Source: Amoebidium appalachense (lineage: Eukaryota; Ichthyosporea). Taken from it: a stretch of 64,000 nucleotides of DNA. Under the pieces are notes generated by a model, which saw only the letters and a list, made by a program, of their open reading frames with translations, made no database searches and was not told the DNA's origin. Location of the stretch: positions 6,076,001-6,140,000 of the forward strand of contig CAVNZM010000017.1 in NCBI GenBank assembly GCA_963693365.1, given 5' to 3'. Below are positions 1-14,643 of this stretch, piece after piece. Numbering within the stretch: position 1 is the first letter of the stretch; the number at the start of each line of letters is the position of its first letter. The position numbers and the translations under genes were made by a program.

Positions 1-300
1 GATGTCGATTCCCTTCTTGTGGTTTTGCCGTCCTGCGTCTTTCACCTCATTAAACCCCAATACACCACGAGACGGTCTGTTGTAGCACTATTTTCCCTGT
101 TTATTGCACACCTTCATGCGACAACGCTCGTTTGCCTTTAGCAGCTAGATGGCATCACCACTTGCACTTGACAGAGCAAACACCCATTCTTGGGGTAAAT
201 TGAACATGCACTTACCACTTCGATTTACAACAACGCCTACTTTGCCAAGATCACTAGACTGGGGTCTTATTGAGCATGGCTTTTTCCCTTTGCCTTCCAA

Positions 301-340
<40 letters not shown>

Positions 341-414
341 AAAAAACCACCTACCCACCCACCCCACCTCCCACACCTACTCGTGTTTACTCACTTACTC
401 TTTTCTATCCATAG
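1..414. other. 5' edge, probably intron of the lipoxygenase gene
   Basis: No convincing exon is seen here. A C-run followed by an A-run lies at about 301-346. A pyrimidine-rich stretch then leads into the acceptor TAG at 412-414, which opens the first visible lipoxygenase exon. The true start of that gene must be in this stretch or, more likely, left of the window. Confidence 0.5.
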
Positions 415-979
415 GCTATCCGTGATCCCACCTTCAACAACGCCATGCTACTGTATGGAGCCGTGAACGCATTCGTGTTCGTCCGCATGTTCTACATGAC
501 ATTGGTGGCATACACGTACATTGACCGCAAGCTTCTCTACACGTTTGCTATTACCGCATCGTTCATCAGTCCCGTGCTTTCCGGGCATGATATGATGTGG
601 TTGACCATGTATGGTTTCCCCGCCATCTACGGAGTGATTGTGTTCATATACCGTTCGATACCAAGGGCGGAGACGTTTGCAAACATGCGAGAGAATCTGA
701 TGCAGGTATGTTGAAGCGTGGCCCTGTGTCCTAGTGTCACCACGTACGTTAGTTTTGTCAATTACTATCAGTGTGGCTTCTGCTTTTTGTGACCTTCTTA
801 GGTCATTTTTCGTGTCTGTTTTGTCTTTTTTAGCTTTTAGTGACCGTGGTCGTCAAATCACCGGCTGCACCACTCTTAGGAAGTTGAGTTTTTAGGGTGT
901 TGCAGTTTGCCATTCTTTTTTTTTTTTTTTTTCCTTCTCTTTCTTTTTTTCTTTTCTTTTTCTTTTTTTTTTTTTTTTT

Positions 980-1010
<31 letters not shown>

Positions 1011-1995
1011 GGGGGAGGGGGGGGGAATGGGGGAAGGGGGGGAGGTAGTACAGGGAGTGGGGGAAAAAAAAATGGGGGGGGGGGGGGGGGGGGGTTCTGT
1101 ATTTGTCGATCATAGAGCTCCAACTCTCATGAGAATGCCATCTATCAGATACGGAGCACTCGTGTTTGCCCTGTAAGCACGTACACACGCTATAGGTGGT
1201 GCCCGCACATTCACCCGCACTCCCATGCCAAGAACTACGTAGACATTTGCATATTTTTATTCATTCTTCTTGTTTTGAACCACCATGCTCTTACTTTTTA
1301 ATATAGTCTTATAAATTTAGAACTTATTCCTACTTTTTTCTAGTTTGATAAATATAGAACCGGACGCTTGTACACGCAATCATAAGCAATCACACATGCC
1401 CCGTGCTCCCCCCCTCCCCTCCCCCCCCCCCCCCCCCTCCCCCCCCCCCAAACATGTAAACATGCGCATTTAGCCTAAATGATTTGCACGGGTCTACCAA
1501 CGTTCCACATCAAGTAACCAAATTATCCCAGCCTGCCCCATATTATCATTCCCACCCCCATGTCCCAGCTCCCACCCCTTCAACCGTTTTACGCTCACAC
1601 TTGTTACCCCCCTCCCCTACCCCCCCTACCCCCCCAAACGCACACAAACCGCCACTCTTCCTGGTTTAATAGGTGATCTACATAGCAATCGCGTCCCCTA
1701 GATATATTTAAGTACTGTGACATTGATACAAAGCCTTTTAACCAATCAGACACCGGATGGTGGCAAGAAGAGAATTGATGTTCCGACCCCACCCCCTACG
1801 GCCATGGTGTATGATATTGGGGAGGATTTGGGCAGCGACATAAATACGGCGCCTGGTGGTGATCCGGCCGAACAATCCCCTTGGGCCCCTCATGATCGCA
1901 TTGGAGATGACACGGACAGTATTCTGAGCAATCAGCCGGTGGTGACGGCACAGGTATGTGAGTACGTGTGTGTGTACGTGTGTGTGTGTGTGTAC

Positions 1996-2026
<31 letters not shown>

Positions 2027-2166
2027 TGTGTGTATGTTAATGTGTGTGCTGTGTGTGTGCATGTATGGTGGTGTGTGTGTGTGGTTGTAGCGTGTGTGTG
2101 CACAGTGTGTGTTTAACGGATGGTGGTTATAACAACAGAGGCTATAGTGTGTCTATAAACGGGACG

Positions 2167-2197
<31 letters not shown>

Positions 2198-2643
2198 GGG
2201 AGGGGGGGGAGGGGGGGATAGCAAGACAGTGTTTCGAGGGAGAAAGGACATCCAGCCGGGGTCATGCAAACACGATGGAGGGGGTGGGAGGGGGCAGGGG
2301 AAATAATGTAGCTTATGGTTTCAGTGGAATCAGAGAGGTAGGCACAGGTTGTTGCACGAATACCTACACTAGCACACATGTGGTGTCATTAGTGTGAACA
2401 TCGTGTTTTGTATAGAGATACAGAGATCTTTGCTATGTGTTGTTGGACCCTCCCCTCCCCTCCCTCCTCCACCCCCCCCCCCCCCCCCCCCCCAACACAC
2501 ACACACACACTACCCTCATGGCTCAGCACTGCGCTGCTCTGCGCTACTTTACTTTGAGCCACACACAACAACACACACGCGGACACGGGTGCGCACGCCC
2601 GCTCGCGCGCACACGCACACACACACACACACACCATGTCTTC

Positions 2644-2679
<36 letters not shown>

Positions 2680-4531
2680 CCCCGCCCCCAACACACACAC
2701 ACATACACACATTCTTTCCCCCAATGACCCCCCATGCACACCCCTCAACTATACGCCCAATTTTTTCACTGTCTTGTCTTCCCATCCCCACCATGATTGC
2801 AGAAACCCCCCGGAGCAGGAATTTACGACGGCCCCAACCACTATGGACCCCGCCCAATTTTCGGGAAGCCGGCCACCCGTTGCACTCTGGGAGCCGCAAT
2901 TTTCTTTGGGATGATGACTATTGCTTTCATGGTGTCAACTATCACTCTGGCCATAAAGGATGTGGAGGATGGAAAATGCAGGGGGGACTATAGCGACCTG
3001 ACTACTAAGGTATGGGGGTGAAGGGGCGGGGGGGGGAGGGGTTCAATGGGTTTTTGGAGTGAAATTTGCGTTGTGTGAAGTATGGCGGGATATGTATGTT
3101 CTTAGCTTTTTGTTTTTGGTAAAGGGGAGGGGGGCGGGTGGAGGAGGAGGGGAGAGAGGGGTTTGGGGGGGGGGGGGGGGGGACGTGGGAGGGAATGCAG
3201 GGGATCATTTCAAAGCACAGATGCGTGCGTAGAAGTCGTTCTATACATTAGGTTGCCTACTGTTGTTGATTGGATTTGGACACGCATACATGCACACACA
3301 ACACATGGTGCGCGCGGACTCGCTAGCTGACACCATCACCCATTTATACATGTTCCCGCATGCAACACATACACATACACACACACACACACAAACACGC
3401 ACGCACACACACAGGACCCCGTTGACTTCATCGGCATTGCCAACAACATGAGCGAGACTGACCGCGCCGCACGTGCTCAAGCTCTTGCAGCCAACCAGGT
3501 AAAGAGTTTAAATTCTTAAATTTTAGTTTTTAAATTCATGTCCCTTTCCGACCACGTAAACCCCCCGTGAGCATGAGTTTGTGTACATTTGATTGAATAA
3601 TGGCTTATATGTGCACTTTGTCAGAGCCCCTGTTTTCATAGCTATGCTTTCTATGGTGTGTTTAAGGCCCTCCGCTTTCTCCAACCGTATGCCGATTTTT
3701 CTTTCTTGTACGTTCTTTCTTTCTTTCTCTCTTATTTTTTTTGTTTTGTTTTCCCCTTCACATCTCACCATACTTTGTGACGTGTTAGCCATTCATTATT
3801 CTTGTTAAACATACCCAAAATGATACGGGTTATAAGTAAACCAGCAACACTAATTACCCAAAATGATACGGGTTATAAGTAAACCAGCAACACTAATTAC
3901 CCAAAATGATACGGGTTATAAGTAAACCAGCAACACTTTATAAGTAAACCAGCAACACTAATTACCCAAAATGATAAGGGTTATAAGTAAACCAGCAACA
4001 CTAATTACCCAAAATGATACGGGTTATAAGTAAACCAGCAACACTAATGTTACCATCATCAATAGTACCAGTACGAACAATCAAGAGCACTTGTAAGCTT
4101 CATTACTCTAGCATCAACGTCTTTCTGACACAAGACCCCCTCCCCCCTCATCCCCCCCCCCCCCCCCCCCCCCCGGGGCCCTCCCCCTACCCTACTCCCC
4201 CACTCCCCCCCCCCCCCCCCCCCCCCCCTTTCTGCGCCATGCAGGTTCTGTACCAGTTCCACCCCCGCAACCTTACAGCATTCGCAAACAAAAAAGGAAA
4301 AACTTTCCTCTTTGGTGGTGCCGGTGGTCCCGTGGGAATGGCGATGCGCGAGTTGGACAAACAGAAATTCTTTGTTGAAGAGCTTCTACCCCATCAATTG
4401 GTCTACATTGAGCCTGCCGTGAACGCCACTTTGATGAATATCCCGAAGCTCAAGTTTGATAAGTTGACGGACTATGATCAGCTGTTCCAGTTTGGATTCC
4501 CTATGCCTAAGCAGGTGTGTGTGTGTGTGTA

Positions 4532-4571
<40 letters not shown>

Positions 4572-4853
4572 ATGTGTGTGTGTTCTTTTTTTTCTCTTTT
4601 CTTTTCTTCTCTTTTTTCTTTCTTTCGTTTGGGGGGGGGGGGGGGGGGGGGGGGATTGTTGTTGTGGGTAGAGGTGGGGGTGGGAGGGAAAATGACGTGA
4701 ATGGGTGTAAGGTTGAGATGGAATTTGGGGAGGGAGGCCAGGGGGGAAGGTGGGGGGAGGGAGGGGGGTGTGTGGTGATTTTAGGGTGTGGCTATTGATA
4801 TGGAACTTGGGATGGGGCTTGGGTGAATAAGCGGGTGGTGGTGGTAGGGTGGT

Positions 4854-4906
<53 letters not shown>

Positions 4907-5156
4907 ATGAGGGGGGGGGGGGGGGGGGGGGGGGGGCTTGGCAAGGAGGTGAGAGGAGATGTGTAACGGTTAGGCCCATAAGAGGGCGGGATTAGGGGGG
5001 ACGGATGGGAGGGGAGGAGTGGGGGATAGGCAAATGACTTGCAATACGTACACATATGAATATATGCATACGTACTAACACACAGTCGGACACACACACA
5101 TCAACCCACACACATTTGTACACGCACCTGAACACACACACATTTCCACAAACACA

Positions 5157-5225
<69 letters not shown>

Positions 5226-5264
5226 CCCTCCCCCCCCCCACACACACACACAAACACACGTACA

Positions 5265-5299
<35 letters not shown>

Positions 5300-5338
5300 C
5301 CCCCCCCCCCCACACACACACACACACGTACACGTACA

Positions 5339-5385
<47 letters not shown>

Positions 5386-6164
5386 CCCCCCCCCCCCCCC
5401 CCACACACACACACGCACACACACACACGCCAGGACGCAAACGGCATTCTCAACGACGACCAATTTGCCTACGAGCAAACCACCATCACAGCCGGGTTCA
5501 TTGAGAAGTGCTACTACATGCCCAAGCTCATGCAGGGCAAGTTAACGGAGGAGCAGGTTAAGAACCTGCTACCGCCTAATGTGGTCTCTCTGGCAGATGC
5601 CATGTCTAAGGGTCTGGTTTATCAGGTGGGTCTTTAACTCCATGTGTCTATGGGTCTGGTGTACCAGGTGTGTCTTTCCCAGGTGTGTCTTTAACTCCTT
5701 GTGTCTAAGGTTCTGGTGTACCAGGTGTGTCTTTAACTCCTTGTGTCTAAGGTTCTGGTGTACCAGGTGTGTCTTTAACTTCTTGTGTCTAAGGGTCTGG
5801 TGTACCAGGTGTGTCTTTAACTCCCTGTGTCCCCGTGTGAGGCTTCCACGGTGTAGTACTTGGGGGAGGGGGGGCTCATAATCTTCAGAGGGTGTTGACC
5901 CTTGTGCCAAGTCAGTGTTCTTTGGAGGATATTATTGGTCATCCAGATGATTACTAACCAATCAAATGTCTCCCTTGCAGACGGATCTGTCGTTCATCGA
6001 TGTGATTGGCCACCACAACCAAACCGCCAATCTGCTGCTGTCACCCAATTTGGGCCCAAGAACCAAATACACCATCGGCACCCTGGGCCTATTTATAGCT
6101 CACAATGAGACAGACAAGAACGACCCTAAGAAGTTTATTAGGTATGTGTCATTTCTTCCCTCCC

Positions 6165-6195
<31 letters not shown>

Positions 6196-6278
6196 AATAA
6201 ATAAATAAAAAAAAATAAAAAATAGAATAAAATAATAAAATAATGAAATAAAAAATCATTCCCTCCCCTCCCCCTGCC

Positions 6279-6310
<32 letters not shown>

Positions 6311-6398
6311 AAATAAAATAAAAAATAAATAGAATAAAATAATAAAATAATAAATAAAAAATCATTCCCTCCCCTCCCCTGCCTCCTCCCTCCCCCCC

Positions 6399-6429
<31 letters not shown>

Positions 6430-6837
6430 AAAAAAAAACAGAAAAGAAAGGAAAAGAAAAGAAAAGAAAAACAAAGGGGAAACTGGAGGAAATCAGAGAG
6501 GGGAAGGGGGGAGAAAACGATACACACACACAGGCATGCGCACACCAACACATAATCCCACACATACAAACACCTCCCATGAGCCATGACATGGTGACGC
6601 GGGGGAGAAAGAGCGAGGGAGAGGGGGGAGGGGAGGGGGGAGGGGGGAGGTTGGTTTGCATGGTAGTGCCCTGTTTACGCGGGTGGATCGGTTTTTATCC
6701 CTTACGCTGTTTGATTGGTTGCATGGGCCCACTGCTAAAGGGAATAAACCCTGTCGTGACCACCCCCGTACTCACCATCTGTCTCTCGCCTCCTTCTTCT
6801 CCTCCCCTTTCCCCCCAAAAAAACATGCACCCGTGCG

Positions 6838-6880
<43 letters not shown>

Positions 6881-7159
6881 CACCACATCCCTCCCCTCCC
6901 CCCCCACCCGACCCCACACACACACGTACACGTACTAGGTCCAAGCTCAAGCCTCTTGCCATCTGGCTGGGCTCAGGCAGTGAGCAAGTGTTCACCCCCA
7001 ACGACCATGACGTGGAGTGGGTGGTGGCCAAGCTATACTTTGCTAACGGGGCTAAGACGGTGAGCCACGTGAGGCACGTCGTCATCAATCACTTCCTGCA
7101 GGTGTGTGTGTGTGTGTGTGTGTGGGTAGGTGGGTGTGTGTGTGGGTGTGTGAGTGTGT

Positions 7160-7198
<39 letters not shown>

Positions 7199-7985
7199 GT
7201 GTAATCCCTACTGCCCACCTTCTCTCCGTGCGGCATGACATATTCCCCTCCCCCCTCCCCCTATCTCTCTTAATCACTCAGTCACTTAGGTGCATACAGT
7301 CGTACACACACACACACTCTCTCTCTCTCCCTTCTCCCCCCCTCCCCCCCCCCCCCCCCCCCGGCCCTGCCCGCCCCCCTCACGCCTGTGGTTCCCTCTC
7401 TCTCTCTCCTCCTCCTCTCTCACCCCCCGCGCCCCCCCCAACAAACACAGGTGAACACATGTCTTTGCATATAACACACCTTCATGCACAAACACGAAGT
7501 ATTCCTCCCTTCTCCCGACTGCCCCACCCTACACAACTCCCCTGCTGTTCATATTCCATCTTTCATGTGGTGTTTCTACATCCTGCTTTTTTTTTCGGAC
7601 TAGAATTTTTTGAATGTTCACACATCCAGGAATTGGGAGTAGTGGGGGGAGGGGGGGGGGGGGGGGGGGGAGTATGTGACCAACAGGCCAACACGGCACC
7701 AATAGGAATCTAATGTTATTTTTTATCACCAATTGGAATCTAATTATATTTTCATCAAGGAATCTGATTTTATATGTCCACCAATAGGAATCTAACATTA
7801 CGCTTTTCCACCAATAGGAGCCCCAGCTTATTGCGTCGTTCCGTCAGCTTCCCGACACCCACCCCGTAAACCGCCTACTTGCCTATCACGGGCACTTGGG
7901 CATTGGCATTGCCGAGTTCATTCAGACGTCATTCATGCTGCCAACACCAAACCAGGCTTTCTCGGTCGACCAGGTATGTAAATGC

Positions 7986-8052
<67 letters not shown>

Positions 8053-9059
8053 CCCACCACCACCACCATCACCACCCCTTTTCTTCCTCTGTTTTCCCTT
8101 GCCTGTGTTTTCGTTTTTTGTGATACCCGCATACTAAAGTACTTAGCACTCCCCTCCCCCCCCCCCCCCCCTCCAATCATACCCCTCGCACGCAAACATC
8201 CCCCCTCCCCCCCTTCCCCCCCCCCCCCCCCCCCCCCGGGGGCCTTTGCGCCTTCCCATGTTGTTTGTGCATGCATACCTGCATGCTTTTGCGCAGTTCA
8301 TAGCAAAAAATAACGGGGCGATACACCCAAGAGACACACTTCACCCCATACAGTGCGCGCTCAAACACACTCAAGGCTAAACACATGCACGTAGCCACAC
8401 GCAATGCATATGTCTCTCTACTCACTTAACTTCCTGGTTTTCCTACCTCCTACCTTTTTTTAGACATACATATCTCAAATACCTACATAACTTTCTAATT
8501 TCAAAACTCAATCGCACCTAATCACGTACTTGTTCACCAACCACATACAGGTTCTCGGTGTAGGTGGTGACGGTCTAGCCCGTCTTGCATCGCGCGAGTT
8601 TGAGATCTTCAACTATGAAGACCACGATCCCGAGCAGTATTACAAACTGCGTGATGTGCATGGGCTGCCCAACCACCACTATCGTGACGATAACCTCGGC
8701 CTGTTCTACATCATTGAGAAGTTTGTTGAAAACTATCTATCGATCTACTACCCTGATGATGCGACCGTGAAGAACGACTTTGAGGTGGGTGTTAAATTTT
8801 TTCCCTCACCCCCCCCTGTCGGGGGGAGGAGTTCTCTGTTTCCTCTCTCTCTCTTTTTTTTTTTTGGGGGGGGGGGGGGGGGGGAAAGCATGTAGACTTA
8901 TAGCAGAGGTTTGCCTCCTGCACAAATGGAGTTCTCTGTTTCCTCTCTCTTTTTTTTTTTTGGGGGGGGGGGGGGGGGGGCATGTAGACTTATAGCAGAG
9001 GTTTGCCTCCGGTTTGCCTCCTGCACAAACATAAAGTCAAACTTCTGTGTTTTGCTTAC

Positions 9060-9096
<37 letters not shown>

Positions 9097-9647
9097 CCCC
9101 CCACCACCACCACCACCACCAGCTCCAACAATGGTCGCAGGAGGTTGCCAGCATGCAGTACGGTCGGGTCAAGGGCTTCCCGGCCCGGATCGACACCTTC
9201 AAGAAACTGGTTCGGATCTTGGCCCGTTACTGCTGGCGGAACACGGTGCACCACTCCTCCAACTCGGGTGAAAACGCATATGAATACCTTGCACACCCAG
9301 GCGCTATGGTCTCTTCTCTGTACATGGCACCCCCCAAGGAAAAGGGTCAGGTGTCGTGGGAGGATCTGAAGAAGGCTCTGCCCTACCCTGAGGAGTCCGT
9401 GTATAAGATGGGTGTGCTTAGAAACCTCAAGAGGAATATGAAGCCTGACCATGGTATGCTTCGTGCTTATGAAGCCGCCGGGTTGGGTGTTCGGGCTGAG
9501 AGGTTTGTGAGGCACTATCAGCAGGAGATGAAGACTTTCTCGGTGCAAGTGAAGGAGAGAATGCGAAAGCAAAAGGATGAGGGGTGGATCCCGGGCCCAC
9601 CGTACGGTTTGGATCCTGAATATATTCCTTATTGGGGTTGGTTGTAA
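415..9647 (+). CDS. Membrane-anchored lipoxygenase, 3' eleven exons (5' partial)
   Basis: This is a lipoxygenase family enzyme, which as a family adds O2 to polyunsaturated fatty acids using non-haem iron. Exons: 415-705, 1750-1953, 2803-3009, 3415-3498, 4245-4514, 5434-5625, 5981-6141, 6939-7101, 7818-7973, 8551-8784, 9123-9647. All junctions are GT-AG and all phases close, giving 828 visible residues. Exon 1 encodes about three hydrophobic segments (residues ~11-34, 40-57, 63-80) and exon 3 another (~192-216). The catalytic part (~400-828) shows LKPLAI, a W-x2-AK block, H516-x4-H521, EPQLIA and HPVNRLL, then [14 protein letters not shown], the H697-x3-N701 ligand pair and a C-terminal YIPYWGWL. 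No PLAT domain was recognised. Two iron-ligand positions differ from the family norm: the first His is shifted or lost, and the terminal Ile is Leu. The family call is confident; activity is uncertain. Confidence 0.9.
706..1749 (+). other. Lipoxygenase intron 1 with G-runs then C-runs
   Basis: The donor is CAG|gtatgt. T-runs and G-runs fill about 914-1094, and C-runs appear at 1407-1449 and around 1607-1636, before the acceptor at 1747-1749. The G-rich block lies upstream of the C-rich block on the sense strand, the arrangement seen in several other introns here. No further gene was found in it. Confidence 0.7.
3815..4046 (+). repeat. 43-bp tandem repeat inside lipoxygenase intron 4
   Basis: About five near-identical copies of a 43-base unit containing GATACGGGTTATAAGTAAAC occur head to tail. 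One unit is truncated and fused to the next near 3936-3960, and one carries a C-to-A change (GATAAGGG). The high identity points to recent expansion. The array lies wholly within the intron between exons ending at 3498 and starting at 4245. Confidence 0.9.
4515..5433 (+). other. Lipoxygenase intron 5: GT/G blocks then CA/C blocks
   Basis: This is the clearest case of the intron layout discussed in the findings. The donor runs directly into a GT repeat and G-runs (4515-4654). A (GT)n tract and G-run follow at 4855-4936. Then (CA)n and C-run blocks fill 5086-5428, up to the acceptor CAG at 5431-5433. The two halves are reverse complements in composition. Confidence 0.85.
5606..5830 (+). repeat. 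Tandem copies of an exon 3' end with its splice donor (~42 bp)
   Basis: The last bases of exon 6 and its donor (consensus TCTGGTnTAyCAGgtgkGTC) are repeated downstream about five times with a ~42-base period. One shorter copy is interposed at ~5677-5690. Each copy retains a CAG|gt splice donor. Using a downstream donor would read into an in-frame TAA within the first repeat, so only the first donor keeps the frame open. Confidence 0.85.
6168..6438 (+). repeat. Two tandem ~120-bp low-complexity units in lipoxygenase intron 7
   Basis: A unit made of a C-run, an A-run, an AATAAA/AATAAAATAA-rich stretch and the sequence ATCATTCCCTCCCCT occurs twice (about 6168-6282 and 6283-6400). A third C-run and A-run follow. 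This looks like an ordinary local duplication; no coding sense was found. Confidence 0.75.
8823..9035 (+). repeat. Direct duplication in lipoxygenase intron 10
   Basis: A block of about 100 bases containing GGAGTTCTCTGTTTCCTCTC, a T-run, a G-run and the sequence TGTAGACTTATAGCAGAGG is present twice in direct orientation. A partial third repeat of GGTTTGCCTCC follows. G-runs in this half face the C-run at 9063-9102 just before the acceptor. Confidence 0.8.
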
Positions 9648-10492
9648 ATTAAATGCCATCTGCATGTGATTGTGGCCGGTTGATGTTATTGTTGGCGTGG
9701 ATTCGGTGTTAATATTAATATTAGCATAGTAAATGAATATTATATTGTTCTCTGACGAGTTATTATCGGAGACATACCAGTCTTTTTCCTATGAGATCTA
9801 TAAGCGGCGGGCATTTATCGAAGGGATTCTTTTGGGTTAGGGTTGATTAGGGTTAATTCTCGTCTGAACACGTGTAGGCTTTTACACAGACACACACACA
9901 CACACTCTCTCTCTCTCCCACGTGTACACGGGTGTGGGACACAAGCACTTGAAATATAGTCGAGTTGTTACCTAAGATTCTTCTTTGTATTTTCACTGAA
10001 GGATAGAGTTTGAGGTTTCCTTCGAGGTGCACTTATAGCTACATAATTTCATTGCCATATAATGTTGTTCTATTCCTGTAACCAAACTTCCTGTAAACAC
10101 GTACACACACTGACGTGGATAACCGGTTCGCAGCGACTACTATAGACTTGTAAACCTCGGTCAGAGTGCATGGATAAATGTATTCGCTATCATAACTATG
10201 CTACTAATTGGAGAAGTATTTAGAGATGGCCCATATTCGAATTACTTGGGAGGCACAGGCTGACAGGGACTTTGAGTCGAACAGGGATGTTTAACATAAG
10301 CTGGATCGGTTGACAATTGCAATATAATAAAGGAAAAGACCCTTACTGAAAAGAAAGATAAACTCAACCGTAATACGTGATAGTTAGCACTGTTTGCACT
10401 AATTTTTCACTAATGCACACACCGTCGAACACGTGCATGTAGGCGTGGAGGCATGGGCCAAACGGTTGCAACGTAAACATGCCTAAGATCAC
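9648..10492. other. Intergenic region downstream of lipoxygenase
   Basis: This gap separates the lipoxygenase stop from the BTB-copy promoter. It holds a degenerate TTAGGG-like run at 9833-9856 and a short CA/CT tract at 9890-9917. No coding signal is seen. AT-rich sequence after the stop could carry the lipoxygenase polyadenylation signal, but no unambiguous AATAAA was picked out near the stop; one such string lies at about 10326-10331. Confidence 0.5.
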
Positions 10493-10725
10493 ATGTGGCC
10501 GCATGTAAGATCTCCCTTAGCCGGATGTAAGATCTCTTTCAACCAATGGCTTGCGTTCCCGCCAAAACCCCTACTCCTCCGACTGTCGATTGAGAAAGTC
10601 ACGCGCCCACACCACTACAAATACAGTAGTGGCCTGCAGCCAAATACTCAGCAAATAATAATAATACGCGGGCAACCGCGTTCTAACCACGTCTCCACAG
10701 TGCCTCCTCCTGTTAGTGGTTGAGA
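10493..10725 (+). promoter_or_regulatory. Conserved promoter of the plus-strand BTB copy (E2F-like site, CCAAT box)
   Basis: This segment is conserved with the minus-strand copy at 33756-33990, which marks it as the functional upstream region. Shared elements in order are two copies of a GTAAGATCTC element, CAACCAATG (CCAAT at 10543-10547), TTCCCGCCAAAA at 10556-10567, and a GTGCCTCCTCCT block just before the ATG. TTCCCGCCAAAA is the reverse complement of a classical E2F site. The spacing between elements has diverged more than the elements themselves. The E2F/NF-Y reading is inferred from motif match only. Confidence 0.6.
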
Positions 10726-14436
<3,711 letters not shown>

Positions 14437-14599
14437 GTGTGATTGGGTAGGGCAACTTGTATGACTTGTTGCAGACAGTACTAGGCGGCAATTTCTGTTA
14501 TTTTAACACTATTAATCGATATCGATATTCATCTTCCGGGGAAATTCTCAGATTCTATGCGGGATTATTTCTTTTCCTTTTTTTTTTTTTTTTTTTTGT

Positions 14600-14643
<44 letters not shown>

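Noticed and set aside
5056-5637. Long His-Thr and Cys-Val ORFs on both strands
   Set aside because: They are translations of (CA)n/(GT)n tracts inside a lipoxygenase intron; only the final ~64 codons are real exon.
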